A stretch of DNA of 64,000 nucleotides from Heterotrichella gracilis (taxonomy: Eukaryota > Sar > Xanthophyceae > Tribonematales > Xanthonemataceae). The position numbers and the translations under genes are program-made. A model generated the notes under the pieces. That model saw nothing but the letters and a program-made list of their open reading frames with translations. It did not search any database and had not been told where the DNA came from. Within the stretch, counting starts at the first letter, position 1; each line of letters starts with the position of its first letter. The stretch spans positions 154,506 to 218,505 of the forward strand of contig JAULBX010027274.1 of assembly GCA_032358255.1 (NCBI GenBank), given 5' to 3'. Shown piece after piece: positions 1 through 11,203 of this stretch.

Positions 1-122
1 GGAAACAAATTACTGGAGAAAATAAGGAAAGATAGAAGCAGGTAACGTTGGCATAGTTGTAGTACCAATATTAATTCCATGCTGCCTGTCCTAGGCGAGA
101 TGCGCTGATGAAGAGGCGGCCT

Positions 123-150
123 GGGGTTTAGGGTTTAGGGATTTAGGGTT
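123..150. repeat. interstitial telomere-type repeat (TTTAGGG)n
   Basis: Three or four imperfect units of the plant and algal telomere motif TTTAGGG stand in tandem here, far from any visible chromosome end. They lie downstream of the last kinesin exon I can place. Confidence 0.85.
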
Positions 151-211
151 GGGAGGGAGCATGCTCAAGAAAGGTGACTGCTCCTTCTGACGCAGAGCTG
201 GAATGCATGTA

Positions 212-430
212 GCGAACAATAGCCGTAGCCGCAGTGGTAATTTCGCGCCCAAAATTAGACTCCGCTAATTGCGCTAATTCGCCGCCCGACGTCCGAATTA
301 GCGGATTAGCAAAATTAAGCCTATCTGAAGCCCAATCGATCGATAGAGGACTGTTTACGACTATGTTCGCGCTAATTTTACGTTAACGTACGACGCTTAT
401 ATCCCACTACGGCTACGGCTATTATTCGCG
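212..430. mobile_element. foldback / MITE-like element
   Basis: The outer 26 bp on the left (from 212, reading GCGAACAATAGCCGTAGCC) match the reverse complement of the right end (403-430) with only a few mismatches. The inner part continues the symmetry through CGCTAATT and AATTAGCG blocks. The whole 220 bp could fold into one long imperfect hairpin. There is no coding capacity and I could not establish a target-site duplication. This is the structure expected of a small non-autonomous DNA transposon, but the superfamily cannot be assigned. Confidence 0.55.
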
Positions 431-463
431 AATAATGACTACCATCACCATGCAGGTCCCATG

Positions 464-484
464 AACCCTAACCCTAAACCCTAA
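464..484. repeat. interstitial telomere-type repeat (CCCTAAA)n
   Basis: Three CCCTAA(A) units sit directly behind the donor site of the exon at 492-575. This is the same intronic position at which the motif recurs in other genes of the window. Confidence 0.8.
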
Positions 485-491
485 TCCTCAC

Positions 492-3400
492 CTTTTTCTT
501 GTACAGTTCCAGTGTCCGCTGCTGCCTGGCCATGGCGGACACCTCAGCAACCGCAGTGTCGCGCTGGAGCTCGACCTGTGCAACAATACCCATTTACTAT
601 TATTATTGTTTTATATCAAGAACAATCATGTACGGTAAACAGCATCGCGCTGGAGCCCACCCTGTGCAAGTGAAATAAAAGGGGGTGTAAAACAGTAAAC
701 AACATAAATGCCCAGTCCAAAGTTTTCACAGGGTAACGGAGCAAGAAATGACTGTTACTCCTTGTTCTGGAGCATTGAGAGGGTGCACATGGCTTACCGC
801 GATTGCACCACATACCACCCACACCACCAACCACCAACAGTACTCACACCCACCAACAGTACCCACCCCTCACCTTGCGCAGCAGCCTCCGCAGCTGCGC
901 CACCCGCCTCCCCTCCTGATCCGCCTCCCCACCTGGCCCCCTCCCTGCCGTACCCCCCCTTGGCGCCATCCCGGAGGGTCGGCCCATCGCCTCCAAGTCC
1001 CTAGCAAGGGTTAGGTTGGCGTCTGTCAGCTGCCGGTTCTCTTCCTGGAGATGGAGGGAGGGAGGGTTCAGGGTTCAGGGGCTAGATAGGGTTTAGGGTT
1101 TAGTGGTTCTGGGCGAGGGGTTGAGGCACATGCACATCAGCAGTACAGTCAATGGGCAGGAGGGGCGTGCAGCCAGGGAGGCGCCCTGGCAAAAACAAAA
1201 GAGGATATGCCAGATACGACCCAGGTGGCAGACGCAGATTGGCTGCTGCACGAGGAGGCTCCAGAAGCAGATAGACCAACCCCCCAACCTGGTTGGGGTT
1301 TTGCTGCCCCACAAGCTCTCAAAGGTAGTCAAATGACAGGATACCTCCACACGCTTAACCCTACCAGCAACCCTCCCCATGGCCTTCCCGGTCCCTCACC
1401 CCACCCACCCACCTGCAGCGCCGCCACTTCCCGCTCATACCCCTCCACCACCTCGGCCATATCCGCCCCACCCCCCACCAGCCGCCGGCGTGCCCTCTCC
1501 CCCTCCAGCTCCCCCCGCACCTCCTCCAAACGTTTCTCATGGGAGGCGCACACAGCCACCACCTGGGAGGGGTGGGAGGTTTGGTCATCAGGGGTATATT
1601 TTGGGCTGGGGTTGGGTGAGGTGGGCAAGGAGGATTGGGCAAGTGGGGGTGGAAAAGGGTAACAAGATAATAATGAGACCTATTGTTGCCTTTATCAGCC
1701 TTGGGTTGGGGAAGTCACAAGGTTTTTGTTTTCACAACCATTGAGTTGCGAGAGTGCCGTCGGCACCCACTTCCTTTTGGGTCTTCCTTAGCACAAACAA
1801 AGATAAACAATGCTGCTAAAAAGGGCTCATTTGCACCGCTCTCATCGAAAAGTAGGACAGCTGTCAACGCTACTTATTCAGAGAGAAAATACAACAAATA
1901 ATGCTTCACACACCTCCTCCTGCGCTTCTTTTAGCCGTCTCTCCAGCCGCCCCACACACAGCCTCTCCATCTGCAGCGCTTGAAGCAGCACATCTACATC
2001 GTTGCTCTGGGATCCCAATGACAGCCCTTCCTCAAATTGGGATTGCAATTGCAGCATCTGTGGATCGTCGCCAGGTGGCGCACTTTGGGCCAGGGTGGCA
2101 TCGGACGGTGGGTCGCACACACTGCCCCCCTCCCATGCGGCCAACTGCAAGGTAGGAAAATGGCTGGTTTTGCGTTGTTGGTTAAAAACGTTATGCAAAA
2201 ACAATCCAACTAAATTGTATTGCATGCATTCATTATTACAGCAGTACAATCAGATGAGCAGAGGACAGTGGAAGCCATTGAGTTGGTCCTTAAATATCGA
2301 GTGGCTTTAGGATCCAAAATTGGACAGCCGTGCATCAGCGACGTCAGACATCTCTGTCAGGCACCAAAAATATCTCTGAATAAAGCAATGGTTGCCCTCC
2401 CCTGTTCCCGGAAAAACCACAAAAGCATAAAATTCACCCACCCACCCACCCACCTGCCAATCGCCAGCCTCCCCCTCCCCGTCACACGCCCCTACACCCT
2501 CCACCACCCGCCCGCACCCCGCATCGCCACCTCCCGCCGGCGCATGCAGCACCGCTGGCGCAGCACTATCCCCTGCCAAGGCAGACGAGGCACATCGGCC
2601 ATGCCCACCAGGCCCATGCGCTCCCGCCATGCCGATATCCGCTGATGTGCCGCCCGGTTGGCAGTCATGTGGCGGCGGGGCGGGGCGGGCTGGTGCCGGG
2701 GCGGCGGTGGCGAATGAGGGTGGTAAGGCGCCCGGCACCAGGGTGCCGCATGCTGCTTCGCCACAAGGATCAAATGTGGATGTTGGCGGTGGTGCGGTAC
2801 CTAACTGCGCATCTGTGTCGCCATCCTGTGGCCAATGATGGGACACAGTATAAGCACAAGCTCTAGTGGGGGATGCATTGCTAATATCTGTTGGCAAAAA
2901 TGACAACAGATATGCAGCAGATTTTGTTTGTTTCAGGGAAGGTACACAAATAATTAAGTAAAGAAAAGAATTGGAATAAGCAGTAGGATGCATGCATGTG
3001 GAAATGGTGGTTTTGGCAGTGCCCTGCTCATCAGTTCCCCCACCTCTTCATGTTGCGTCTGGCGGTACGCCTGTCAGGGATTGTGCTACAATCATGGCTG
3101 TAAATAAACATGCTGAATAGAAACGTAAGAGCACGAGTCAGAACTGGCCGCTGCTGCCATCCCCCTTCTACTCACCGGCACTAGGCCCTCCACCAATGCC
3201 TGATACAGCTGCTGGAACTCCTGCTGGATGGCAATCAGGGGCCCCGAGTCGCGATACCCTACGCTAGGGTTTGAGGCGCCCCGCGCACGCTGTGCTTCAG
3301 CTCTCAGCGAGCTCTCGCCCCATTCATAGCCTGGCCAGGAAAGAAGCAGATGAGCAATTGTCAGGACTCGTAGCTTTTGATGATGATGATGAGAGCCATT

Positions 3401-5690
3401 GTGAAGGTTTCACAATTTCCCAGACTGCTCATCAGAGAGTCTCCTTCATCAGTGATTGTAAGTAGTAGAAGCTGAGCGGTTTTTATGATCATGCACAGAT
3501 GGGCACGAGGGGCCCATGTGGGCAAGGGTGGATAGAAAGCGGCGTTTTTAGAAACCTCTTGATGCGAGTGTCATGATGATAAGAATGATGATGGGGTGAC
3601 AATGATAATGATGATGTGGATGTGGATAAGGAGACGCGACAATGCTGATGCTGCTGATGCTGCTGATGTGACAATGCTGATGCTGTTGATGTTGATGATG
3701 ATGATGGTGTGGACGTTGATGTAGGGCTCACCAGCGCTCATGGGGGTTGCCACATGCTGCCCATCCTGCCAGAAGCACACAGCAGGGGGCGGTGTGGCGG
3801 TGGGCCTCGCCCCACACTGTTCATCCCCTTCCACCCCTGCCTCCCCATCGGTGTGCACTGACCCTTGGTGGGGGATGTGGTGGGGGTGCGCGCTGTCCCT
3901 GGGTGCTGGTTTGGGATTTTGGGGTGAGGGTGTTGTGGCTGGGCGAGGTGCGTTGATGCTGCGCTCTGCCAGCACTGAGCTAGGTGGCCTAGGCCTGCAA
4001 ATGGGGAGACATCTTTTATCATAAAAGTAACTGACAGAATAAAGTGGGGTGTTTCGCCATGCACCTCCTCCCCGCAAATTGGGAAATGATAGGTAAACAC
4101 ACAGAATACTTTGGTGGCAGCAACCCTAAAACTAAAACAAGGGTTTTTGATTACGACAAACCCTAAACTGTCGCCCATGTACCTGGCCGGAGGCTCAGCC
4201 GCTTCCTGCATGGCTGAAGCTTCCAGCAGCTCCTCCGTGGGTGCCCACTGCAAGGTTTTGCCTGTCACGCCTGGCGTCCGCATGCAGGCCACTTGAATGC
4301 CCTTAGCCTTGGCGGCAACCCTAAGGGTGTTTAGGGTTTCCGCGCAGTCTGCAGGGTCTGCCGAGGCGGTGGCGATCGTGAAGGTCTTGTGGTTGGCAGC
4401 TATGAGCGGTCCCAAGTGCTGCACCAGCTTTGACCCTCGGGTGCTCACTGGGTGTGGGTGCCCTCCCGATGCAAAGCCTGTGGCTGCTGAGGTTGATGTT
4501 GAGTGTGAGAGCAGGGTGAAAAAGTTGCTCAAGCTGAGGAGTTGTTGGTTCACCAGGCGCTGCTCCCGGTATGCCTGGCTCAGGGTGTCGTTTGTGCCAA
4601 ACAGCCGGGACTGGTGGGACTCTGTGAGGCTCCCCGCCAAATCTGCAAACGTCAGGCAGCTGAGCCACTGCTGTCGCTGGTTGTGGATGTGTATCCGGAC
4701 GAACAGGTGAGCCCTGTTGGGTGCTGACATGAGGTTGCCTTTGCTGTCAAGCGACCAGTTGGAGCTCCCACACAGGGCGTGCTGCAACAGGGCTTCGAAT
4801 TCTGAGAAGGACTGGATGTGGGCTGTGGAGGGGTCTGCTTTTGTGGTTGTCCGGTTGGTGGGCGCCTTGGTTGGTGCTAGCAGGTCAACGCTGCAGGTTG
4901 GGAGGACCTCCCACACCGAGAGGCCAAGCGAGAGGGGCTCCTCCCTGTGCTGAAACAGGCTGTGGGCGATGGCCAACACCAGCGGCTTGTGTCCTGACGT
5001 GAGCTGGCAGCTGCTGCCAAACAGGCAGGAGGTCTTCCCTGTACCCCGCCGGCCAAGGGTGTGCACCACTGCGCTGAACCCTCCCAAAACCCACTCCTGT
5101 ATCTCCTGTACGCACCACAAGGCACCTTTGTTGCAAGGGAAGGGTTGAAAGAAGGACTCTAGGCAAGGGAAGGACTGGGAAGTTGGTGGGAAGGGAGCCT
5201 TTATCAGTGCTTACCTGTTGTAGGTCAGAAAGTCCACTCCCTTGCAGGCCAACCTGGCTTGCAAGGCTACATTTCCTGGTCGTGTGGTCCCCAGGCGATG
5301 TTACCACAATGCGGCCTTGCTTGCCCTGGCTACTGCTGGGGTCTACCCGGATGATTGAACGGATCGAGGGCTTGATGAGGCATAGAACGCTCAGGTCCGC
5401 TACACGTGTGTCTCCACCACCTCCCAGCTGCTGCAATTCCCTCTCTAGCGCTTGCAACTGAAGCCATACACACATCTCAGAACCATGGAAAGTCTCATAT
5501 GTGACCAGACGATAATACTCAATGCAAATCAAGTTGTGATATTGCCTTCTTAAGCGCCCTTCATATGTTTGAGACTATTGCCAATAGTATTGGGCACGGT
5601 AGTTACTTGCATATGATCACCAAGCTGTACATCGACTTGCCTCAGGATCTCGTTGTATATATTCAGCCACAGGAGGCTTGACCTCGTCCT
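492..5690 (-). CDS. divergent kinesin-like protein with coiled-coil tail (5' and 3' ends not resolved)
   Basis: Nine minus-strand exons chain in phase: 5215-5457, 4183-5105, 3732-3994, 3176-3330, 2454-2825, 1914-2144, 1413-1562, 874-1044 and 492-575, giving 864 codons. A further upstream exon ending at 5607 is likely (it contains LNIYNEILRQ). The exon at 4183-5105 carries a kinesin motor: P-loop GRRGTGKTS, a switch-I-like NRAHLFVRIHIHN, switch II FADLAGS, then a segment matching the SKL..L and TLN.LR.A..AK..Q motor end. Several signature residues differ: the P-loop lacks the usual GSGKT serine, and SSRSH is replaced. ATP hydrolysis may therefore be weak or absent. Coil-forming sequence precedes the motor (LQALERELQQL), as in kinesin-14. 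More heptad-like, Gln/Glu/Arg-rich sequence follows, for example EEVRGELEGERARRRL and RTLELYKKK. The start codon and stop codon were not found, and the last exons probably lie left of the window. Confidence 0.68.
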
Positions 5691-6470
5691 CCATAGCCCA
5701 TGTCACTTCGGACCGAGCTGGTTACAACTGCATGCAAGCAACCGAAGCTTTTGCCTCAGTGTTCCATAGTTCACTGGCATCGTCCAACGAAAGACACGAC
5801 GACGCTCGACAAGCTTTCAAACTGCCCACGATTGAAAAAGTACGTTTACAGAGTGTACCTATTGGCTGCAGCCTGCTGGACAAGACTGAAAACTTGAGAG
5901 CTGCAGCCATCTGACGAAGATGCCTTCAAAAGTTTGAAAAACCACCCAAGGGAGCGACAAGTGTGCCTGCAACCGGGAGGCAAAAACAGTGTCGGAGCGC
6001 GGGAAACGGTTTCACGGAACCACTCTTGATATCAAGGTGCGTTAAGCGCCCACAGCAAACCCAATGCGCGGAGACTATCATAACCTAGACATACCGACTT
6101 GCGTTCAACGAGTGCAGACACTGCCTACTTGGCCAAACCGCAGTATCGGCAAGTAACTCTTTGCAGGCAGGTGCTAGCAGGTGCAAGTTTCAATAGTAGC
6201 GCGCTACATATGACTGCATTGAAGCTAGAGTAGATTTAACCGCTGCATATGTTCGACATTAGCCGCTATACCCCTCAATCACTCCTGCCCCCCCTACCGG
6301 GTACCCACTTCTTGAAATGGGTTACCGGTGTACCAAGGCCTTTATATGGGTTTGCAACACCTTGCGACAAGTCCTACGATGCATCGCAAAGCAGTCACTG
6401 CATTGTACCACCTCCGTTGCACTCAATCGCACCACTTGGTGATTTGTATATGCCCAGAGCCATTCATGGA

Positions 6471-6627
6471 TGTGCCAGCTTCCAATCGCAAGCTGCAAAA
6501 GGTGGGCAGCGGGAAAACCCACTGCCCTGCTGAGGTGCTCGAGGCCATTTATGGCTCTACCCCCCCTGATCAGAAAAAGGCACAACTTGAGGAGGCTTTG
6601 AAGCACTTCCAGCGTGTGAGCTCCCGG
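6471..6627 (+). CDS. orphan exon-like open block, unidentified
   Basis: An AG acceptor at 6470 and a GTACGT donor at 6628 bracket an open frame with strong coding character. It reads EPFMDVPASNRKLQ, continues through PAEVLEAIYGSTPPDQKK and ends in an amphipathic EEALKHFQRVSSR. I do not recognise the protein. No convincing partner exons were found on either side, so it may be a relic or one exon of a gene whose other exons I missed. Confidence 0.3.
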
Positions 6628-7402
6628 GTACGTTGCAGGCAAACCCTAAACCCTAAAGACGCCCCTGGAGTGCCAAAATTTTAGTTCAGGTGCTGTCGCA
6701 GTTGCAAGTGCATTCCGCACCTTCCAAGGAACCTGGCTCGGCAGTGTCAGAGACCATGAAAGGTGACGAAATGCGTTTGCAGCCGCGACAGCACTTGAAC
6801 TAAAAGGTTGGCGTGCCAAGGCGTTCTGTAGATATTACACCCTACAGGGTATGTTCTTCAGCAACCCATCCTATGTGGCCTGGGGCGCGCCATATGCCCT
6901 TCAGGCGTCATGACGGCGTGAGCCACAGTGGAGAGCCTACTCACAAACATCGACCCATACCTTTGCCCTGGAGTGTCATGCACGCGCTGTCCTACATAGC
7001 GGATGACATCAACAGCAACCCCAGATCTGTTTGTACTCTAGAGTGCGCTCTACTGATACAAAATACACCAGTAGATGGGCTACAGGGGGGCTGCGTGCTC
7101 AGCGGGCTGGACCAGGGCCTGTTTAGGGTTTTTAGGGTATCCCTTGTACCAGTACATGAATCATCCTCACTGCCATCACACACACTGCTACCATGTTCTA
7201 TGTTACTTGGCTGGTCAGCATGGTCTGGGGTTTGCCCCTACTACAGCCAGTGCAAAGGCATGGTCACGACTGCAAATTTGGCACTGCTTTCAGTGAATCA
7301 ACTGAGCATGCTCTGAGGTTGCATCCCCTGTGATGAGAGGACTGGATGAGCGCATGTATGGCTTGGTTGCAGGGTGTGGACAAGGTGGCTTCCGTCAAGG
7401 AT

Positions 7403-7603
7403 TGACAGGCATGGGGAGCTCTGAACAGCGTTGCATGGGCACCTACTGCAGTTACACACATTCAGTCACTGTCCAGTGACCACTGGCCAGCACACTATGG
7501 AGTGACAGGCATGGGGAGCTGAGCTGGGTGCACAGCGCCATACAGGCGACTACTGAAACTGCACACATCATCAGAGTGTGGCCACTGGCCAGCACACTAT
7601 GGA
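7403..7603. repeat. 100 bp tandem duplication
   Basis: Two units begin at 7403 and 7503, both with TGACAGGCATGGGGAGCT. They end alike in CACTGGCCAGCACACTATGG. The middles have diverged. No reading frame is conserved between the units. Confidence 0.8.
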
Positions 7604-8617
7604 GTATTAAGGGGCGTCCAGTCTATGACCCATGGTGCCCAATGGCGCCTGAAGTAGCGTGCAATGAACTTTTACGACCCTGTGCATTATAAATGCGCTC
7701 TCCTAACATGTCCACTATTGCATACCTGCCTCATTTGAGCAAGCTCTTTTCGTGGCCATAAAACATGATTGATTTGGCATGGCTAGCCTGACTCAATTTA
7801 AACACATGCATGTTTCCTTCCAAATCTCTGAAAATCTGGTTAGTTTTCTTTCATGCAATGTCGACATTGCATGATCACATCATGATGTCACAAGTCGACT
7901 GTCGTCGAAGCATGCACGCAGTACCATACATGCCCCATGCCCCTCCATACAGCTGTACTACCAAACATTGCAATGGCAGATATTGTAGTACTACCTAAGC
8001 TGCATGTTTGCTGCCCACTGGGCATTGCATCACAGCAATGATCCCTGCAGCCGCTTGGCAAGTGCCCTGCAGCGCTGCGCAGGTGGACACCATCGACATC
8101 GCAAACTGCAACGCCATATGCACCACAGGGCCACAGGGGTGCAAATTGAATGCATGTGCAAGGTCAAGTACTTGATGATCAGGCTGTTACAGGTCCATGG
8201 AGTGGCGCTAGCAGTGGCATTTTGTTGGAATGCCTGGAATGAGTGTTCAGAACACTCAGAATCTGCTTCCGCAGCAATCCACTTGGTGAGCCAATGCCTT
8301 GGATGCACCCCGGGAGTCGAATTTCATGGCACGGTGCCATTTGGCCATGATCACCCAGCAGTATTGCTTTTAAAGCAAATTGCATGAAAAGAAAACCAGC
8401 ACCATGACGTGCAGAATAAGAAGGCGGCAGAACACTGCTAGCAACTTGCACTGCATACTGTGAGTATGTAAAGCTATGAACAAAAGATGAAAATCAGTCT
8501 GCAACAGACCAAGTGAATGTAAATCACTCTGCAATTCACCAAGGCAAAGTCCTGTCACTGCTCTGGCAGCGGCTGCCAATGGCAATCAGCTCTGGATCCA
8601 GCGGGCACAGCAGTGCA

Positions 8618-10492
8618 TCACTGGCGCTCAATGGCCACGAGCTCAAGCTCAATGTTCACGGTCTTGCCCGACAGCATGTTGTTGGCATCCAGCACCACCG
8701 ACTCCTCATCCAGCTTCACAACCATGGCGCGGCCCCCATTGGCAAGCTCAATCACCAGACCCTCTGCCAACCCGCCGACGCTGCATGGCAGGGGGTGAGC
8801 GGGGTGGGGTCAAGGGGCACATTGGTGGATGTGTGTGCAATCAGCGGATTGGTGCAACCATACGTGCATAAAACAACACTTTTTGGGGTGTCAGCATGTC
8901 TCCGTGCACTTCAATTGAATGGAAGAGGCACTCTGATATTTGAGGGTGCCAGCATGCAACAACCCTACAGGGCAAGAACTTGCACAAAGGCCATGCAATC
9001 AGGTGAGGGGTTATGCATACACATTTGGAGAGATCCCGGGGATTCACGATGGGGACATGCAAGAGCCATTGGCATTTCCCTCCATGCGAAGCAGACTTGA
9101 TTGCAAGCCAAACTCGCTTTTTGGTATCTATTTTAAAGCCGCACCACTTCCTCGTGGTCAATGGGTTTAGGGTTTAGGGTTTAGGTTCGGGCAAGCCCTA
9201 AAACCCCAAACAAACTCACTTTTTGTATCTGCCTTGTAGCCGCACCACCTCCTCGTGGTCAATGGGCACACTGAACAGCAGGTCCTTGTTCCAGTCCCCG
9301 CCGGATGCCTGGTCAAGGGGAGATATTATACTATACTATCAGGACAGGGTGTGCAACAGGTAGACAATCAGTCAGCGTTTCCCGCATGCTAGGAAGCCTT
9401 CGACGGTAATACAAGCACTATTGGAGTAATTGCATAAGATTTTTTTTTCCCGACAGTACAGGCAGCTCAGTAAATCTGTCCATCTTGATTGCGCAAGCCA
9501 CTTTGTACAAAGAATTCTGACCTCATATGTCTCCACGAGTACGCCATGCCATTGGGAATCATTGCTGGACACAATGGACTCATTTGTGGCAGGAATCAGT
9601 CCATGTTGCTGCAACTGCCTGTTTTATGGGGGATTGCGTTACCTGGATGGTGACTTTGTCCCCCAGGGCTAGTCCCCGCACAGCCTCATCAAACGCCTGC
9701 AACATTGCATCCACCTCAGTTTTGAGGAGGCGTGAGATAGCATACCCGCCAGGCTGAATGGCTGACCAATAATAGCACCATGAAAAACTTGACTGATGGC
9801 ACGTTCAAGGGACATCAATGAGCGCTTGACTTATAAATCGCCCAGAGGGCGCAGTAAAGATTATTGAATAAACTGCATAGCGGGGCTGTGCTGTGCTCAC
9901 CTGGAATAGTGGGTTGCCAAACAGCTCTCCCGCGCCCACCTCAAATGTTGTGGGGACATCGTCATCACGGCTTGAACCCAAGATCTGTGACACAAACACA
10001 AGATACTAGCTTGAGAGTTGGCCCCACATGGCCATAGTTAGAGAGCAAGGTGGACATGACTCACCTCACCGTCCTCCCCAACGATTTGAAAGTGGATCTC
10101 CACAAGGTCACCCTCCACTGCCACCATAGGAGCGGGGGTTGTTGGCCCTGCAGTCCAGCGTTTAGCCAGGTTTCAGATGGTTAGGGTTTATAGGGTTTGC
10201 CAACTCGAGGCATGCCATCACCAATGCATGCATGTGGTGGCCTGCTGGATGTGGGCATAGTTGATAAGCAAGCAACCGTACCTTCAGCAGATTTGCATAC
10301 TATGCTGGAGCATGGATGTTGTTGCTGCCGCCGGAGAATGTGCTGACATCTGGCTTGTCGATGCACTTCTTTCCTCAACCGGATGCCAATGTGTGACGCA
10401 CTGCACGGTACCAGCCGTCCAGGTTTGCCTGTGAGGCATTCCTGGTTGGTTTGGAACCTTTTAGTACGCTGCAGGCTACTTGCTAAGCTCAT
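8618..10492 (-). CDS. FKBP-type peptidyl-prolyl isomerase (SlyD-like), organelle-targeted
   Basis: Six exons chain exactly: 10282-10492, 10065-10147, 9901-9984, 9643-9753, 9220-9308 and 8618-8780, giving 246 residues and a stop. The ATG at 10492 opens a basic, Ser/Arg-rich and acid-poor leader of about 70 residues (MSLASSLQRTKRF), as expected of a chloroplast or mitochondrial transit peptide. The mature part follows the FKBP order: GDLVEIHFQIVGEDGE, then a loop with PTTFEVGAGELF, FDEAVRGLALGDKVTI, and the closing LSGKTVNIELELVAIE that matches the SlyD C-terminus. Such enzymes isomerise X-Pro bonds during protein folding. No histidine-rich metal-binding tail of the bacterial SlyD type is present. 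The gene is divergent from the NAD kinase, with about 710 bp between the two ATGs. An upstream ATG in the same frame was not seen. Confidence 0.85.
9106..9162 (-). repeat. decayed copy of FKBP exon end in the following intron
   Basis: About 57 bp repeat the 3' end of the FKBP exon at 9220-9308 and its donor, with substitutions: AAGGCAGATAC has become AAAATAGATAC, which introduces a stop, and the donor GTGAGT has become GCGAGT. Three tandem TTTAGGG units (9163-9185) separate the copy from the real exon. Confidence 0.85.
9163..9185. repeat. interstitial telomere-type repeat
   Basis: Three perfect TTTAGGG units lie exactly at the junction between the FKBP exon copy and the authentic exon-intron border. 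Confidence 0.9.
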
Positions 10493-11203
10493 GGCTCCCT
10501 TTGCCACCAGTGGTGTTGGATAGATGTGGGCACTGGCCTGATGACTACCAAAGTGGACAGGTGGTGCAGTGAGTGAAACAGGTAGAATGTGACAACGCGT
10601 TGCTATGTGTGGAACTCCTACAACTAGACACGGCCACTACAGTATTCTGGACCTGTCAGCTTACATAAGGTGTTAAGCCTAGCATGGGCTAGCCAAGGAC
10701 CTTGGCCCAACGACGGTACGCAGACACACGAGGCAGCACTGATACCAATGTACGACCTATAGAAGACCCAAGAAACAAGAACCAGGGCACTCTTGCCAAG
10801 CACGGCTTACAGAGGCCATGAAGATATCTCTTGGGTGTTTGAACTAGGGCTTGGACGGGGTTCCCAACTGTGGCCCCGCCCTGTGGCGAAACCCGGCATG
10901 CCGCTGTCTTCCTCGACATGGCACACCCAAACCCCAATTGACTACAAGCTCGCCCTGGTCCTGCCCAGCAGCTGCCTGGATTTTAATCTCTTTTATAGTT
11001 GTCTACCACCGCTCGTGAAGCTCCACTCATATTGTGGGTTACTTGCGTCGGTTCTGAACACACTGGGTCTAGGTGTTGGGGAAGCAACATTTGCTGTATT
11101 GACGCAGCGGGCACACTCCTCGATGGACACAACGCAACCCTTGCCGTTGAACTCATTCTTCCTGCTCCTGTCAAACCCTTTGTGAGCTTTCCCACCTCCA
11201 GTT
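10493..11203. promoter_or_regulatory. shared divergent promoter region (FKBP / NAD kinase)
   Basis: The two start codons face away from each other across 711 bp. No TATA box or named element is clear. The interval must hold both 5' UTRs and both core promoters unless an undetected 5' exon exists. Confidence 0.5.

Larger units (their letters stand above)
5900..8617. other. gene-poor intergenic stretch
   Basis: I find no conserved protein between the kinesin 5' end and the FKBP 3' end. The stretch holds one isolated plus-strand exon-like block near 6471-6627, a 100 bp tandem duplication at 7403-7603 and short telomere motifs near 6640 and 7120. It presumably contains the kinesin promoter and the FKBP 3' UTR. 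Confidence 0.5.

Noticed and set aside
123-484. A true chromosome end at the left of the window
   Set aside because: The TTTAGGG tracts are short, imperfect and in both orientations, and similar tracts occur throughout the window, so they are interstitial.
616-2993. Many overlapping open frames on both strands at the left end
   Set aside because: They are low-complexity (Pro, His, Thr runs) shadows of GC-rich DNA. Only the minus-strand blocks with matching splice phases were kept as kinesin exons.
8513-9100. 195-codon plus-strand frame opposite the FKBP last exon
   Set aside because: It is the antisense shadow of the FKBP exon, whose SlyD-like sequence is unmistakable on the minus strand.
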